Source of the DNA: Rhyzopertha dominica
Lineage: Eukaryota; Arthropoda; Insecta; Coleoptera; Bostrichidae
Length of the DNA: 64,000 nt
Reading direction: 5' to 3'
Assembly: GCA_025024175.1 (NCBI GenBank)
Contig: QCXZ01000041.1
Coordinates: forward strand, 46,061,786 to 46,125,785
Shown: positions 34,291 to 46,545 of the stretch, piece by piece
Position numbering within the stretch: position 1 is the first letter of the stretch
Layout: each line of letters starts with the position of its first letter
Notes under the pieces: model-generated
What the model saw: only the letters and a program-made list of their open reading frames with translations
What the model was told of the DNA's origin: nothing
The model's database searches: none
Position numbers and translations under genes: made by a program

Positions 34291-34384
34291 CTGTGCTGTC
34301 TGCACTGCAATCAACTGCAGATAGATCTATTTCGCTATTATTATAGCTCATCAGTGTAGTTTAGGTATAGTGCAGACAGCACCG
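34291..34384. repeat. Hairpin with 15-16-nt arms and about 60-nt loop
   Basis: GTGCTGTCTGCACT (from 34293) pairs with AGTGCAGACAGCAC (ending near 34382), and imperfect pairing continues inward. It could be a small hairpin RNA precursor or one end-pair of a decayed MITE. It lies 49 bp from the next inverted repeat. Confidence 0.4.
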
Positions 34385-34432
34385 GTAAAGAACTGGTTTT
34401 GCCTGTATACCAAAGCAATGGTATGATGTAAG

Positions 34433-34572
34433 TAAGAATTTAGATGGCAATGCCATCTGTCAGCATTACAGTGACCTGACAAATTAGGAAGTAGTGCCCT
34501 TTAAGGCAGCTAGGTGGCTTTATCATCATGTCAGTCTAATGCTTACAGATGGCATTGCCATCTAAATTCTTA
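34433..34572. mobile_element. 140-bp MITE with palindrome inside each inverted arm
   Basis: Arms 34433-34468 and 34537-34572 match 35 of 36 bases in inverted orientation. Each arm holds the 15-nt palindrome GATGGCAATGCCATC, so each arm can fold alone as well as with its partner. The ends begin and finish with TA, suggesting a Tc1/mariner-type TA target. The interior of 68 bp is noncoding. Confidence 0.65.
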
Positions 34573-36699
34573 ATTTATTTTATTTCCCATATGGTTTAAA
34601 TTGTTATATATTTTTAAGTTCTCATTACAAATATAATATAATGTAGAGAGCTAATAATCCAAACCTTCATTTCTGAAGAACTGTATATCTTTTCTGAGAA
34701 ATTTTATTCTCTATTATATAGCAACTGCTTCTTCGTTTATGATATCATACCACAGTAACAAAATACCTTCTGATTACGGCTAAAATTGCACTAATCCTTC
34801 ATCAATCTACTATTTAACTTGCACTCAATATTTTCTTTCTGCTATATTTTGAAACTCACTAACCCTTCCAGTATCAAATGACGACAAGTTAAATTAAAAA
34901 CCCGGCCGCGACTGTTTATTAACGACTTTCCAAATGCACCTGGCAGCTGTCATTCGTTTTAATCAACAATCACCCTATCGTCACCCTCTAAAATCCAATT
35001 AAAGCGTTTTTCATATAAGTAAAATCGTCATATATACAGAATCCGCCACCTAAAACTCCCCAGGCTCGTATTTTCTTAATTTTTTGAGGTACAACCTTAA
35101 ATTATGTGTCAAATTGTAGAGCTTTTTAAACTCTTTAGAAAAATTGCATAGTGGGTGTCCAAATCAACTTTGCTTTTCTACATCACTCACTAGTCTTATC
35201 GCAGGCTATCGTTTTCCAGCCCATGTCTTTAGAATGAACTTTGTACTTGATTTATTTAAAGGTTACTCAAAATTTTGCGATTCTGTGTGTAGCGATGGGT
35301 ATATAGACAAAATTTGTACCGTAATAAGCTGTACTTCTGAATTCTGAACATCCCTATTAGCAGAATATGACGGCAACGAAGTTTTCTTGTTTTTTATTAA
35401 GGAGTAAAAATTACACATATATGGTAATGACACAAATTGAAGAAGAGAAAAGTAGACATCCAACTATGAAGCAATGTTCATTATACGGGGTAAGGTAAAG
35501 TATTATTTACAAACATTAACTTTATTTGCGAAATATCATAATCTGCAAAAAAGGCATAGTCGTAAATATGCTAGTAACTCGCCAGTAAAAATAAGCAATT
35601 ATCATGGTTTCTGAAAAGAGCAACTTCCGTCGTAAATGAACGTTAATAATCCTGTCAAAGTGCAGTAGCGATAAATGCTCATCCGTCCAGGATAAGTTAC
35701 TCAGTCGACAGGAAACTGGTATTAGGTGTAATGGGCTGAATTGCTGCAGGAATTGAATCGTGCGGATTAACAAAAACTTGCTTTCATTGTCCGTGTTAAG
35801 TCAAGGCTAGCTTGTCTATTTTGTACGCTCAGTGAGTGCGAATATAAACATGCTGAATTTATGAGTGGCTATTCTCAGAGCTAATCTTCCGATTAATTTT
35901 TTTAACTCCTCTACTGCTGTAGAGTTTTGCTCTTTACATTTTTTTTGTTTCTGTTAGTTGTATATACGAGTAACGAAAATCTTATGACACAAAACAACAA
36001 CCAGTGAGACCTAAACCTCACATTTGTTTTTTTCTGTGCTCGGAGAGAATCCACTACCTATATCAGCGTATAAACAAAACCAACTCGACAAGACGTGTTT
36101 TTATTTAATTAATAATCTAATAGAAAACATCAACCAACAGATAAAAACACTAATCTTTTGCCTTAAGACAAATTAGATTTTAGAGTTTGATCGTCTTTGC
36201 CATTTGTCTGCAATGCATTTGGTTTTGTTTATAACATCAGATTTTTTAGTTTTTTAGGCGATCGCGATAGCTGTGACAGCATCCGTATAAGTTTGAGCTT
36301 GTGCAGTACTTAAAGTCACAAGACCATCACTTGCGATTCTGTTTCCAAATAAAAACATATTTTGTGCCCAAAGTTAATTTCTATGGTATTTATTCAACTT
36401 TAAAATTCCACCACTCTTAGAAAGAAACATCCCATTTTTACCAGTTTGTTTTGCGTAGAACTGCTCTAATTGGTATTAAACGTTGTGGATAATATTTTAG
36501 TCTAAAATTTATTGTGCTAAAATGAACAAAAAAAATGAAATTAAGAGAAGTGCTTTTTTGTATATATGGAATATATTTATTATATTTGTGAGCATCGTTG
36601 TATATCAGAATGGATGAGTGATTTGCATTATTTATTTAGATATTTCGTGTTGAGCAGTTGAAACGTCTAACTAGCTAACGAACTTATTTGAAGTATGGT
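34573..36699. other. AT-rich DNA without supported gene
   Basis: Frames at 35144-35773 have no motif. A minus-strand stretch at about 36260-36480 reads protein-like (ASDGLVTLSTAQAQTYTD) for a short distance but has a stop in the middle and no family I recognise. Confidence 0.4.
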
Positions 36700-37090
36700 T
36701 TAACTGAGAGTGTGGCGTAATTTCTATGAGCGCCGGTTCGGATTTCAAATATTTTGTGGACTGTATTTGGGAACTATTTTTAATTGAATGGCAATGACTT
36801 ACCCTGATGATTATTCAGTGGGTGTCAGAGGTTCTCTTTCTTAGGGAATCTTAGACAAAAGGAGGAGGGACGAAGGGATTGAAGAAACCCAATGGAATCC
36901 TCTTCGCCGTCAGATTTTATTTGGGAATTCGCTGACGAAAAACTATCGGAGGCAGGATAACTGGAAGAGCCACTCTTTTCACGGGCGGTAAAATTGTGAC
37001 TGACTCTACCTTCGGCGCGCACATGACAAGTGCTTACAAAAGGTTTTAAATTTGGCGCTAACAGAGAGGGTTTGAGGATCAAGGAGAATT
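36700..37090. promoter_or_regulatory. GC-richer island, candidate conserved noncoding element
   Basis: Purine-rich and CpG-containing block (AAAGGAGGAGGGACGAAGG, CTTCGGCGCGCAC) distinct from its flanks. The 85-residue minus-strand frame has no domain. Confidence 0.28.
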
Positions 37091-38139
37091 TTATAATGTT
37101 TACAAAATATATCTGAACATTACTTTTAATTTATCATCTATATCTAATAATATTTTTTTCTTTTCGAACAATTCCAAGTAGAATACATGGTGTTTTAGCT
37201 AGTTTGTTAGACGGTATTCGAGATTACTATGAATCTGTGAGTGGTGGTATCTTAGTGCTTTCTGCTATTCAGAATTGGGTAGTTCCTTTTAAAATAACAA
37301 GGTCGTAGGTTGATGTTCGATTTTTTCTGATCACCATCGAATTCTTCTTAGAAAATTACCGAGGATTTCATATCAACCAGTTGGCTACTGCAGACTGTTA
37401 GCATGAACAGTTTTGTGTGTTAGAATTTATGGTTAATAAATACCAATATCTTATCAAAAAATACTGTATACAGCAGTTTGTGTTTTAGCGGATGACAGAA
37501 ATATTCCGCAGGTATAGCACCTATCAAGTATCAAATGTGTATTCGCAAATATTCTCATATCTTATTCAAACATTTGCTTATTTTAACACTAGAAGCAGCT
37601 GATAAAAAATGAAAGTGTATATGATCGCGGTCATTAGATACCAAAAATCATATTTGATTCTGGGAACAACCAACAAGCAATACAAGACATATNTCGTTTT
37701 AAAATGTATAGAGAATGCAAAAATTGCTTCCTTAAAGACAGATTGCAAAAACTGATTTCGTTTGCAGAAACGAAAATTTCAAGTCCAATTTTCGAAATCG
37801 GGTTTTTAAAGAACCGGATTTATATAAAAATTCGTATCAATTTAAAAAAATTACGTTCTAAGCAGCACCAGTATTTAGTAGTCATGTACAAATGGATGAC
37901 ACAAATAAAGAAAATGTTAAACAGGGAAGTTAAAAAAAAGAAATGGGTTTTTGTGCTTCAAATGGATTACTCCGTTAATTCATAGTATAACATTTCTTAC
38001 CTACAACTTTAGAGTACTTTTTATCACTAATAATATCGTTAGAGAGATACCATCACTTTTCGCGTTACTTTTATATTGATCCATTTCTTCTGATCTTAAT
38101 ATCGATCAGAGCTGGGTACTTCGGCACCGGATATAGCAT
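37091..38139. other. AT-rich DNA, nothing recognised
   Basis: A Lys-rich 93-residue frame at 37704-37985 is explained by A-rich composition. Confidence 0.45.
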
Positions 38140-38580
38140 TCATGCATTTTTTGTTTATCTGTAGGCCGTATCAGAATCTTTTTGAAAAAATGTATCCGCT
38201 ATCAGTAAAGTGACAATTAAAATTTCGTATCGTCTTTGCACAGATAAAATTTTTATTGTCGCACTTGCCGTGTATCCCCAGTATGTGCCTAAAAGTAGGT
38301 AGGCGGCCCCAGCGGATTGAGCGTGAGATATTAAATGGCCAAATAGTGTCATTCTTGTCAGGAGTGAATCGAGCCCGCAACGAAGTCCTCGACGTTTTTC
38401 CATACATAAAAATGTAACTGTAGATCGAATTCTTGAGGTATCTTGAGCACAAGTGATCAAACATACAAATGCTGAATGAGTACCCGATACTTAAGAAACT
38501 CTCCTTGAAATACAACACGTATCTGCCTTCTGCATCAGTTAAAAGATTATTCCCTTTTCCACGATGATAGGTTCGCCTCA
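38140..38580. promoter_or_regulatory. GC-richer island, candidate conserved noncoding element
   Basis: Two overlapping minus-strand frames are open over the same GC-richer DNA, a sign of composition rather than coding. Contains GGCGGCCCCAGCGG and GCCCGCAACG. No splice-bounded exon recognised. Confidence 0.25.
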
Positions 38581-38879
38581 TCTGATCACAATTTTGAAAC
38601 TATTGGCAATAACAATTCAAACAAACATAATAAATTTTGATACGTGTAAAACTCCATTTTCCAGTTATTATTTGACATAATAAAGTTTTCTTCAATCACA
38701 CTACACTTGCTCTTTCTAATTGATATTCTTAGAAAAGTGGTTTCAGCAGGAAAAGTATCCGCTATCTTTAGAGTTGGAATACAATACTGATATAGATGTA
38801 GCTTTAAGCTAAATAATGCATAAATAAAACATTAACATCCCTTTTTGCAGTATTGAATAACGCAATACCAATGCATTCA

Positions 38880-39420
38880 GTTGAATTTGCTTAATACGCC
38901 ACGTTGTTGCCTTTCAAAACAATCTCATAGTCAACAGCCATTACACAAGAACTATTTATTTTCCTCTTTCCAGGAAGGAAGTGTAGGAAGTGTTGTCTTT
39001 TCCCCGACAGACAATAGAATCTCTTTATTTTTCTTTGCGTACCCCTTTCAAGTAAGCAAACAACTCGTTTGAATCGTCGAAGGCGTGTATACCATTTTCA
39101 CAAGCGAGCTGTGGAAGAAACGCAGCAACAAAACCAGACAACTCAAGGATACTGTTTAATTATTTAGTACCCCGAGGGCTACGTTCGCTCTCTGTACACG
39201 GCAGCTCAGTTATATGGTTAAATTAATTGTTGGGTGTAACGTTTACTTATTCATTTGGTGTGTTTCGAGGGTTTAATAATAAATAATTGGATTTTGGCCT
39301 GGAGCTGTAACTGAATAGGCAGAAGAGGTGTAATAGCATAATGCGAATGCAAATGCGTTACCGGTTTCAACGTAGGAACGTTCTATACCTCATCCAGTAC
39401 CTGTATCGTGTTTGTTTTAC
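38880..39420. promoter_or_regulatory. Regulatory-looking island with octamer and TAAT sites
   Basis: Higher-complexity block with TTAAATTAATTG, AATAATAAATAATTGG and a perfect octamer ATGCAAAT at 39347-39354 set in GCGAATGCAAATGCG. No coding signature. Confidence 0.33.
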
Positions 39421-40249
39421 AGATGACTTACAAGCTCAATTGAAAATTCAATAGATCTGGCAGGTGTCTTGTTCAAACAATTTTTCTCTGCTGCTTTAAG
39501 TTCTGAAATGTTGTCTAGATCTGTTTGTTTTCCTGCAGACTACATAAATTACACGAATGCGGATGGTCATTACGCTGGTATATCTATATCCTGTCATACT
39601 TATGTGTATTTCGTTCGGCTCATCAAGTTTATCCACTTCATCAAGAAGTATATATATATTCCCATGGATGCCATAAACTTACAAAAAAGATATTAGCCTT
39701 AAGTTGGTCTGGAAATTTTAAGATGCACTTGAAAGAAATATAGTACTAATTCATTGTAAAGCAATGCGCATAATTAGAAATATGAATATAAATTAATATA
39801 TTTCATTCGCTGGTATTTGTGTTTCACTATTTAGTTTCTAGCACAGATCACGTTGTAACTGTTTACTCTATGTCACATTGATACATCTACAAAACTGATT
39901 ATTTACTAAAATTTTATAAGAGTACGAATCGATAATTCATAGTGACGCAGATCGTCTTTTGGGAAATAATAGATATGGTCATACATTATTTAGAACAGTA
40001 TTGGTGTAATGAAACATCATTTAAGTAACAAATGTAGAAAAAGTAATCGTTTGGATTTTACTTGCCAAACGTGAAAAATAATACAATATCAGACAGCTGA
40101 GATTTAGTGGTGTTAACGTTTTAGTTTTTTAAATATATCAACAAAAATTTTCATTTTGAAAAGAATATTCTACTTTACTCAAATGACACACGGGTACATT
40201 CTCCTAGAATTTCACAAAATCCAAAATCGAATTCGAACGTAGAACCTAT
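39421..40249. other. AT-rich DNA, nothing recognised
   Basis: No motif or repeat identified. Confidence 0.45.
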
Positions 40250-40485
40250 CGCAAACGTTGTTGCGTCCTTTTTCAGACATCTCCACAGACGTATTACAGA
40301 CTTACAGTCTACCCACGATTCCGAACAGCTCTATTTGAGGCACTGTACTAGACAAATTTACAATTGCCATTGCCTTCCACGAGGCAGCGATCGTATTTTC
40401 CGTTGTTTTCAGCACCGGGGATCGAACCCGGGACCTTCGACATTGTAGGTGAGCACGCTATCCGACCGCAGATACCCAGATTCAG
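40250..40485 (-). mobile_element. tRNA-derived SINE
   Basis: The minus strand contains a polymerase III B box, GGTTCGATCCC (40418-40428), within a perfect 5-bp T stem (CCGGG/CCCGG). About 30 bp upstream is an A-box-like TAGCGTGCTCAC (40450-40461). The acceptor ends do not pair, so this is not a functional tRNA. Downstream on the minus strand comes the body with CGTGGAAGGCAATGGCAA, a phrase typical of insect SINE bodies. The 3' limit is uncertain. Confidence 0.65.
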
Positions 40486-40609
40486 CAGCATTTGCTAATT
40501 TGGAAGAGTGGTTTGATAAAACCGAAAAATGAGAAGAATATACGTAAAAAATTACGTCCTGCTGCTGTCCTGATTTACACAGGAAAGAATAAAGGTGCAA
40601 TTTACAAAT

Positions 40610-40830
40610 AAGCCAAACTTCTATGTCAAAAATACTACATAAAAATGGATAAGGCCCTTGGACCATCAATATATTTGGTCTGTGAATGTATGGTGTGGCA
40701 CCGTTGGACGACATATAATCACTACTTACAGTTTCTGCAACACAATTTAACAGATATGTTAGAAAATATGCCATTTACTTTGAGACAGCGTATGTGGTTC
40801 CTACATGGTGGGGCACCTACGCATTAGGAG
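40610..40830 (+). pseudogene. Mariner-like transposase fragment
   Basis: The + frame reads LTDMLENMPFTLRQRMWFLH followed by GGAPTH. This matches the second catalytic block of Tc1/mariner-like transposases ('...RMWF.HDGAPpH'), with the catalytic Asp changed to Gly. Short and decayed; N- and C-terminal blocks missing. Confidence 0.65.
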
Positions 40831-41929
40831 AGAAATGTAATGCAGTAATGCAAAATTTCCATACAAATAACACATTTAAAATAAAAAAAAAGATTGCAAC
40901 AGAGCCTTCATTTCGAAAGTATGCCATCTAAACTTTAGGTGGACCATTATAACTAAAGATAGTTTCAGCGTAGTTACCATATACTTGGCCGATGTAGTTT
41001 CCTTTTATAGTGACTTAATTGTTTTTATTTAGTAATTATCAAAATTACAGAGCAAGTAGTTGATACCTTGCAGCGCAACGCTTATTTGGATTTCTAATAA
41101 GTTTCTGGTTCCATTTCGGTCAAAGCTAAAATATTTTTACCCTAGATCGGCCTAGTAAAGTAAATAAACGGCTGCGTTAGTTTATTTAAAAAATATTTAT
41201 TATTTTAATCTTTTTTGTGTAAATTTAACTGGCAATTATGCCTTATTACTTTTTGATTTGTAAACATCTACGAGTATAATGGGGTAGATAAAAATGAAAA
41301 TTCGGTAATTCGGAATATCATTTGCGTTATTGGCGCCCGCTTCTTGGCATCAATTTATTCCACTAGCGAGTTAAAGAAAAATACAATCCACATGCGTTTT
41401 TTTTTCCTTTGTATCCTCTCGACACCCTCTTCAGATAGGCAGTGAGCTTACTATATTTTCTAATGTCTATATTTCTATAANCCNTTACTGCAGCCTTCAG
41501 CATCGAGTACTTCGACCACATGGATGAAATTCCATACTTCTTCTTCAAATTTAAGAAATATGATAACAGTACTTCCTCGTTTATGATAGATACACCCCGT
41601 TTTTATTTCCATTCGTTAAATTTGGAAAATACTTTTTCATAGTGTTCCTTGGAGAAGGCAATAATTGTAGAGTTGCTTCTCCAGCTTCCTGCAAGATTAT
41701 CCCAGGAACACTTTCTTCCATTTCTCACCAGCTTCACAAATTTTTGCAAATGGAGTCGATAAACAATCGAAAATAAATAGCAACAATTCAACACCTCCTC
41801 GCTGTGACATAGCGAAATGTCAAATTAGTTTTTGATGAAATAAGATAAAATTCCAGCGACTTTGTTCTAAATACCTGTGATTATGTATAAAATGTATTGC
41901 ATTCGTATTTCGGTCGCATTTTATCCATT
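40831..41929. other. AT-rich DNA, nothing recognised
   Basis: Two ambiguous bases near 41481-41484. Confidence 0.45.
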
Positions 41930-42470
41930 TAATAAAACTAAACGCTTGAGCTTCACTCTCACGCCTAAACATTCTTACGTGGATAAAATGTTATCTGAAT
42001 AAATAACTATTACCCATGTTCGCTTTCGATTTCAATTGAACGCAATTTCTGCTTCAGCTTGAGACATTCGAAATCAATTAAAACCCCAAACAAGTGAAAG
42101 TTTCCCGAACTTCCTCCAGGTCTATCCGCTCTTGTACTAAATCACTTTCTGTACTTGCCGTACATCCACAACTTCTCATACCCTCCCCAAACTTATTGCT
42201 GGCTTTTGCATAATGCGAGTATATTGAACTCTCCGCAAATGCAAAGCCACCGCCATCGGGCACAGCGCACTTTCAGACCATATATCAAAGCATTTTTTTT
42301 ATTACTCCGCAATTCGAATGCGTCCGGATTTAAGGAGCCTGTCACAAAGCTGAACTGCAGGGGAACTGTGCCTGTGACAGCTCCGCTCCGGCGGGAATTT
42401 ATGAAAGACTCTGGGTTCTCTGCCGGCGGAATACCTAATACTCATATACAGGAGGCAGGGTAGCTCTTTT
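41930..42470. promoter_or_regulatory. GC-richer island, candidate conserved noncoding element
   Basis: About 540 bp of balanced, complex sequence with frames open on both strands but no domain. Includes GCATAATGCGAG and AAATGCAAAGCC words and a GCTCCGCTCCGGCGGG core. Likely regulatory or an unrecognised noncoding exon. Confidence 0.3.
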
Positions 42471-43194
42471 TCTACCCCCGGGGAAAAGGATTAGGTGTAG
42501 GTTTTTTGCGAGACTGGGTATTAATTAGGAAAGGTTGGTTGGCTTATGGAGATTGATCCTTGGGTGGTTGGATGTAATAAGGTTAGATTTTACTCGTTTC
42601 TGCACAATATTTGTTTTAGATGAGTTATTTGCGTTGTGCAGAGTATCCTAGAAGAATGAGATGTTTTCAACCCTGTTCCACAACACACATTGTAATTTGT
42701 GGGTTATAGCTTGGATAGAAAATGTCGAATTTCCAGAGAGTCCCGTGGTTGATTTTTCTTATATTTTTTTACTAGCATTGACTGATGAAATTCCAAAGCA
42801 AAGACCAAACTTGTTTTTTTAATCACAAACCATAGTGGCCTATCACTCTGATAAAAGAACCTTTTTATGCATTTCGTTAATTTATTTTATTAAATAAAGC
42901 AATACTTCCCTTCATCTGGCAAAATTTATTTATAATCAGATATGAAATACATTTCAAGAAAGAAAAATAGTTAATCTTGTACGTAATCTTTCGGTCTTGA
43001 ACTTCTTAGTTAATAGATAAGATTATTTTTCTTTATCTAACTTTGAAAAAAGCTCGAGTATATTAAGAACGTTGCAGTTAATTAATAATGATTTTAAACG
43101 CTACTCGGCGACGTTTTCTTTACCTTAAAATTTAAATTTATTATTCATCACTTTTAATAATACTTTCGAAAAGAAAAAAAGAAGACAAATTCCT
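42471..43194. other. AT-rich DNA, nothing recognised
   Basis: No motif or repeat identified. Confidence 0.4.
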
Positions 43195-43345
43195 GTAATC
43201 TTAAATATATTAGGCAGATCAGACGTTCTATAAGAGTTAGATTTAAAGAGCATATAGCAAATTTCAGGTTTGGGAGGTATAATAAAATCAAGTGTTTCCC
43301 AGCATATTAAAGCCTCAGCTCACTCCATAACTTCTAAAAACAAGT
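43195..43345 (+). pseudogene. GIY-YIG endonuclease fragment of a Penelope-like element
   Basis: The + frame gives YIRQIRRSIRVRFKEHIANF, a decayed form of the GIY-YIG core 'YiGqTgr....R..EHi'. It is followed by RFGRYNK and, after a shift, SVSQHIKA and AHSIT. The sequence is homologous to the + strand tail at 50985, showing one Penelope family with several dead copies. Confidence 0.65.
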
Positions 43346-46179
43346 GACGATACTGCTAAAAACATTATAGTTAGAGGTAAGTTGTTTTCAGTTAATCGAT
43401 AACGGACTTTAATATAGAAAATTCACTAGTAAGTACATGACACTTGATAGATCAGTCAACAGTTCTTCTAAAATTATTATTATCGCGAAGTTGTTCCAAA
43501 TTCCAGTTGCAAAATGCGATTTGTCTTGCGAAGTCATGGGTTATGAGGATGTATTATTTTTGTTTTATATAATGCGTATATGTATAGAATGTCCAGTAAC
43601 TAATGGGTCGATAGCTTGGCTCTTGGCTCAAAACCTACCTTAGTACAATTTTGTTTCAACCCTTCAAAGTTATTTTTCCTTTTTAATTTTTTTTACTACT
43701 GCTCTTTTGTTTTTCAATATATTTGATTGAATTTGGTATATCTAGTCAATCTAAATGAGACAATCACGGAGGACGCTCAGGACGCTTCTTTGTTATTTTG
43801 TTTTTGCAATATCTTTTGGTAGAATAAATAATTATAAAAAAATAGGAATTTTTTTAATTTGTGGTACTACGTTGAAGAATGATTGCTGTGTTTCTAAAAT
43901 AAGCCGTTTCAGAGAAAAATCTATTTAAACTATGATCATAAAATACGTTTATTTTAATAAGGGTATTTCGTTAATTTGGCAATCTAATTCGTGTTACTGC
44001 AATAAAACCCAATATAAAATAGTAAAATCTTTAAGTAACAGCACAAATACAGGATGAAAAAGTAATAACAATAACCACATTTATTCAAAAGTTGTCAAAA
44101 TTGCGTAGAGGTCAACGACGGGCATTTCCAAAGCCTTTTAAATAAATAAGTAGATATGATTTATGCATTTAATTTTAAGTTGCGGAAATTATCACTTTTC
44201 GAAAAAGGAATGTTTGCATTTGGGAGTATTTTATCTGCGTTTGTTGTGTAGTCTGTAGTGTCGCATACATAATACATAATATACGAAGAATACTTCGTGA
44301 AATAAAACAGGACTAAGTATAAAAGCCCGTTTTTTGGAAAAGTAGTTTTTGCGCAGGAAATGACATTGTGGACGTTAGTATGAGTATTAAAGTGAATGGC
44401 GATGACAATCTATTTTCGTATAAAATCACGGGCTACTACCCAAAATGTGTAAATGTTCATATTTTTTCGAAACCGCATTAATCCCAAGCACTGTGGGAGA
44501 CTTATTACTTTGCTCTTTCGAAAACCACTGCTGTTTTACCGAGAAGCCACACTTTGCAACTAAAGAGTTTAACGATCAGAAACTTGTAAAAACCCAGCGG
44601 TAAGTTTGAATTACAAGGTTTCACGATATATCTTATCTGTCTTTTACACCTAGAGCCCAACTTTTATGGGGGAAAGTTAAGTATCACTTCAGAGATGTGC
44701 CCATAATTCTTGGATCTAATGTGTTGTGCTCCCGGTGTTGGCATTTATTGTCACTGCAAGTAGCGTAGCTGCGGTCTGCTTTATGCCTGTCACGGCGAAA
44801 TGTGAAAGGGTTTGAAAGTAAAAGCGAGTAAATGTGCACACGTATCTTATGCCACAAGATAATTTGTCTGTATCAGTGTTGCAGTAATTAGTTTAACTTT
44901 TTTTCCTAATTTACTATGCTGATAATTAACTAGCTGCGAAAAGAAGTAGACATGTGTTATTTTATTTTATTGTGAAGAGTTTTGACGTAAACACGTCTTA
45001 CTCCATACTTTGAGGGGTCATTTTGGAAAAACCGTTAAAGAGTCATCTAGCGGTAGCTTTACGAACTTCGACGTGGGTTGGTGTATCAAAGCCACCAGGG
45101 ACTTTTTATCGTCAACATTATTTAATCAATCCATTAAAGCTCAACATCCAATTTAACGTATTTCATGTTTATTCTATGTAAAACAGTGTGCAGTGATACT
45201 ATTCCTTGCAAAAACTACTCGCCATGTTAGATTACATTCACACCTTTAAAATTCCTCTCATGTAATGCATGAACTATCAGCAGCGCAAACAAAGTCGCAA
45301 AATAATTTGATTTACAGCATATTATTATTTAAATCCTTGCCATACTCGGAGGTGCTTTTTCTTCAAATTCAATTTCAGCGTCCATGTTTAGCTGACTATT
45401 ATTAGCGTTCGTGACTTCCAGCATGAGTGTTGCAACACGTTTGATTTATCGACTAACGTGTTTTCGTGCCTTGGACATTCATTACAGCCTACTGTTACAT
45501 AGTTACATAATGTCGGAAGAGCAGGTGTAAAGTTCTTCGTTTAGGCATACAAGGCCCACAAATGATGCCAGTGTTATATGTTTACAAAGTAAAAATTTGT
45601 GTATCCAAGCATGTAGGGCATCATCTCGCTTGTTATTTGCAGTAATTTCAGGACTGAAGTTAATTCCATAGTTGATGTCGGGTATTTCTGCGATTTTGCT
45701 CTGTTTTTCCAGGCCATCAAGGCAATTACATTTGTGCTGTTTTTATTGGGATTTCGACGATAATTGTGGTGCTGTGGTACGTTCTGCTTCAGTGAATGAA
45801 ACGGACACTGCAAAACTCGTTAGCACGCCCAAGTTTATTCTTCTGTGCTGCTGGAACGGATTATAATTGACAAGATTCATGTTTATGAGTTTCGTGTAGT
45901 ATACAGTTCATTTTGAGTTAATGGATGTAGTACTTATTTTTTAAACACTTCACATTGCTCCTTACATTACCTTTTTGCATTAAAAGATAATCCTGCAATG
46001 TATTCGTTGGTTAGCCCAACAGAAGCATATATTTGATAGCTTATACCTACAAGTTGTTAAATTATCAGTATTTATACATTTTTAGCGTTTGCTTACAACC
46101 TACGAGTCAAATGTTTTTAGACAATATGTATTTAAGCAACATTAACAATAAGTATCTCATTTTTTGACGTACTCCATTA
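43346..46179. other. AT-rich DNA without supported gene
   Basis: GC rises modestly at 44690-44880 and at 45560-45870. In the latter, open frames exist on both strands (79 aa minus, 64 aa plus) without a family match. Nothing is called. Confidence 0.45.
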
Positions 46180-46545
46180 GAGCATTCATCGTGCTGGGCT
46201 TAATTGTTATTGCACCAGTCTTGCTGAAGAGGATGTCGTACATAATGTGGTATACAGAACCACGAATTATTTTCAAAACTTCATACGACGATTATCTTTC
46301 ACTTTCAACTACCAAAATGACTCAGGCTTCACAACACGATTTGCTTGACCAGGTTGTTGAGAATCAGCTACGGAATTGAGGCCGTTTTTAAATTTGTTGC
46401 TACATTCATACACTTGATGGGGTGACACACAATTTTCATGTTGTAACTCCATTCTGCGATGAATATCAATGAGTTTTACGCCTTTACTGTGCGCCAAACG
46501 AATAACTGAACGCTGTTCCTCCCTAGTGCAGTGCTTTGTCTACGA
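46180..46545 (-). pseudogene. Mariner-like transposase N-terminal fragment (HTH)
   Basis: The minus strand starts near 46540 with REEQRSVIRLAHSKGVKLID, then IHRRMELQHENCVSPHQVYE and NKFKNGLNSVADSQQPGQA. This is the N-terminal helix-turn-helix of mariner/SETMAR-like transposases ('G....eIHrRm...yg..c.s...VyeW...FknGr.sv.D..r.G'). It decays into broken frames at 46180-46310. Confidence 0.7.

Noticed and set aside
36260..36480. Bacterial or viral protein-like frame on the minus strand
   Set aside because: Short, interrupted by a stop, no family recognised; no other sign of bacterial DNA nearby.
40410..40482. Functional tRNA gene
   Set aside because: T arm and B box are good but the acceptor ends do not pair and a SINE body follows.
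45560..45870. Coding region on either strand
   Set aside because: Frames of 64-79 codons on both strands without motifs or splice logic; composition only.
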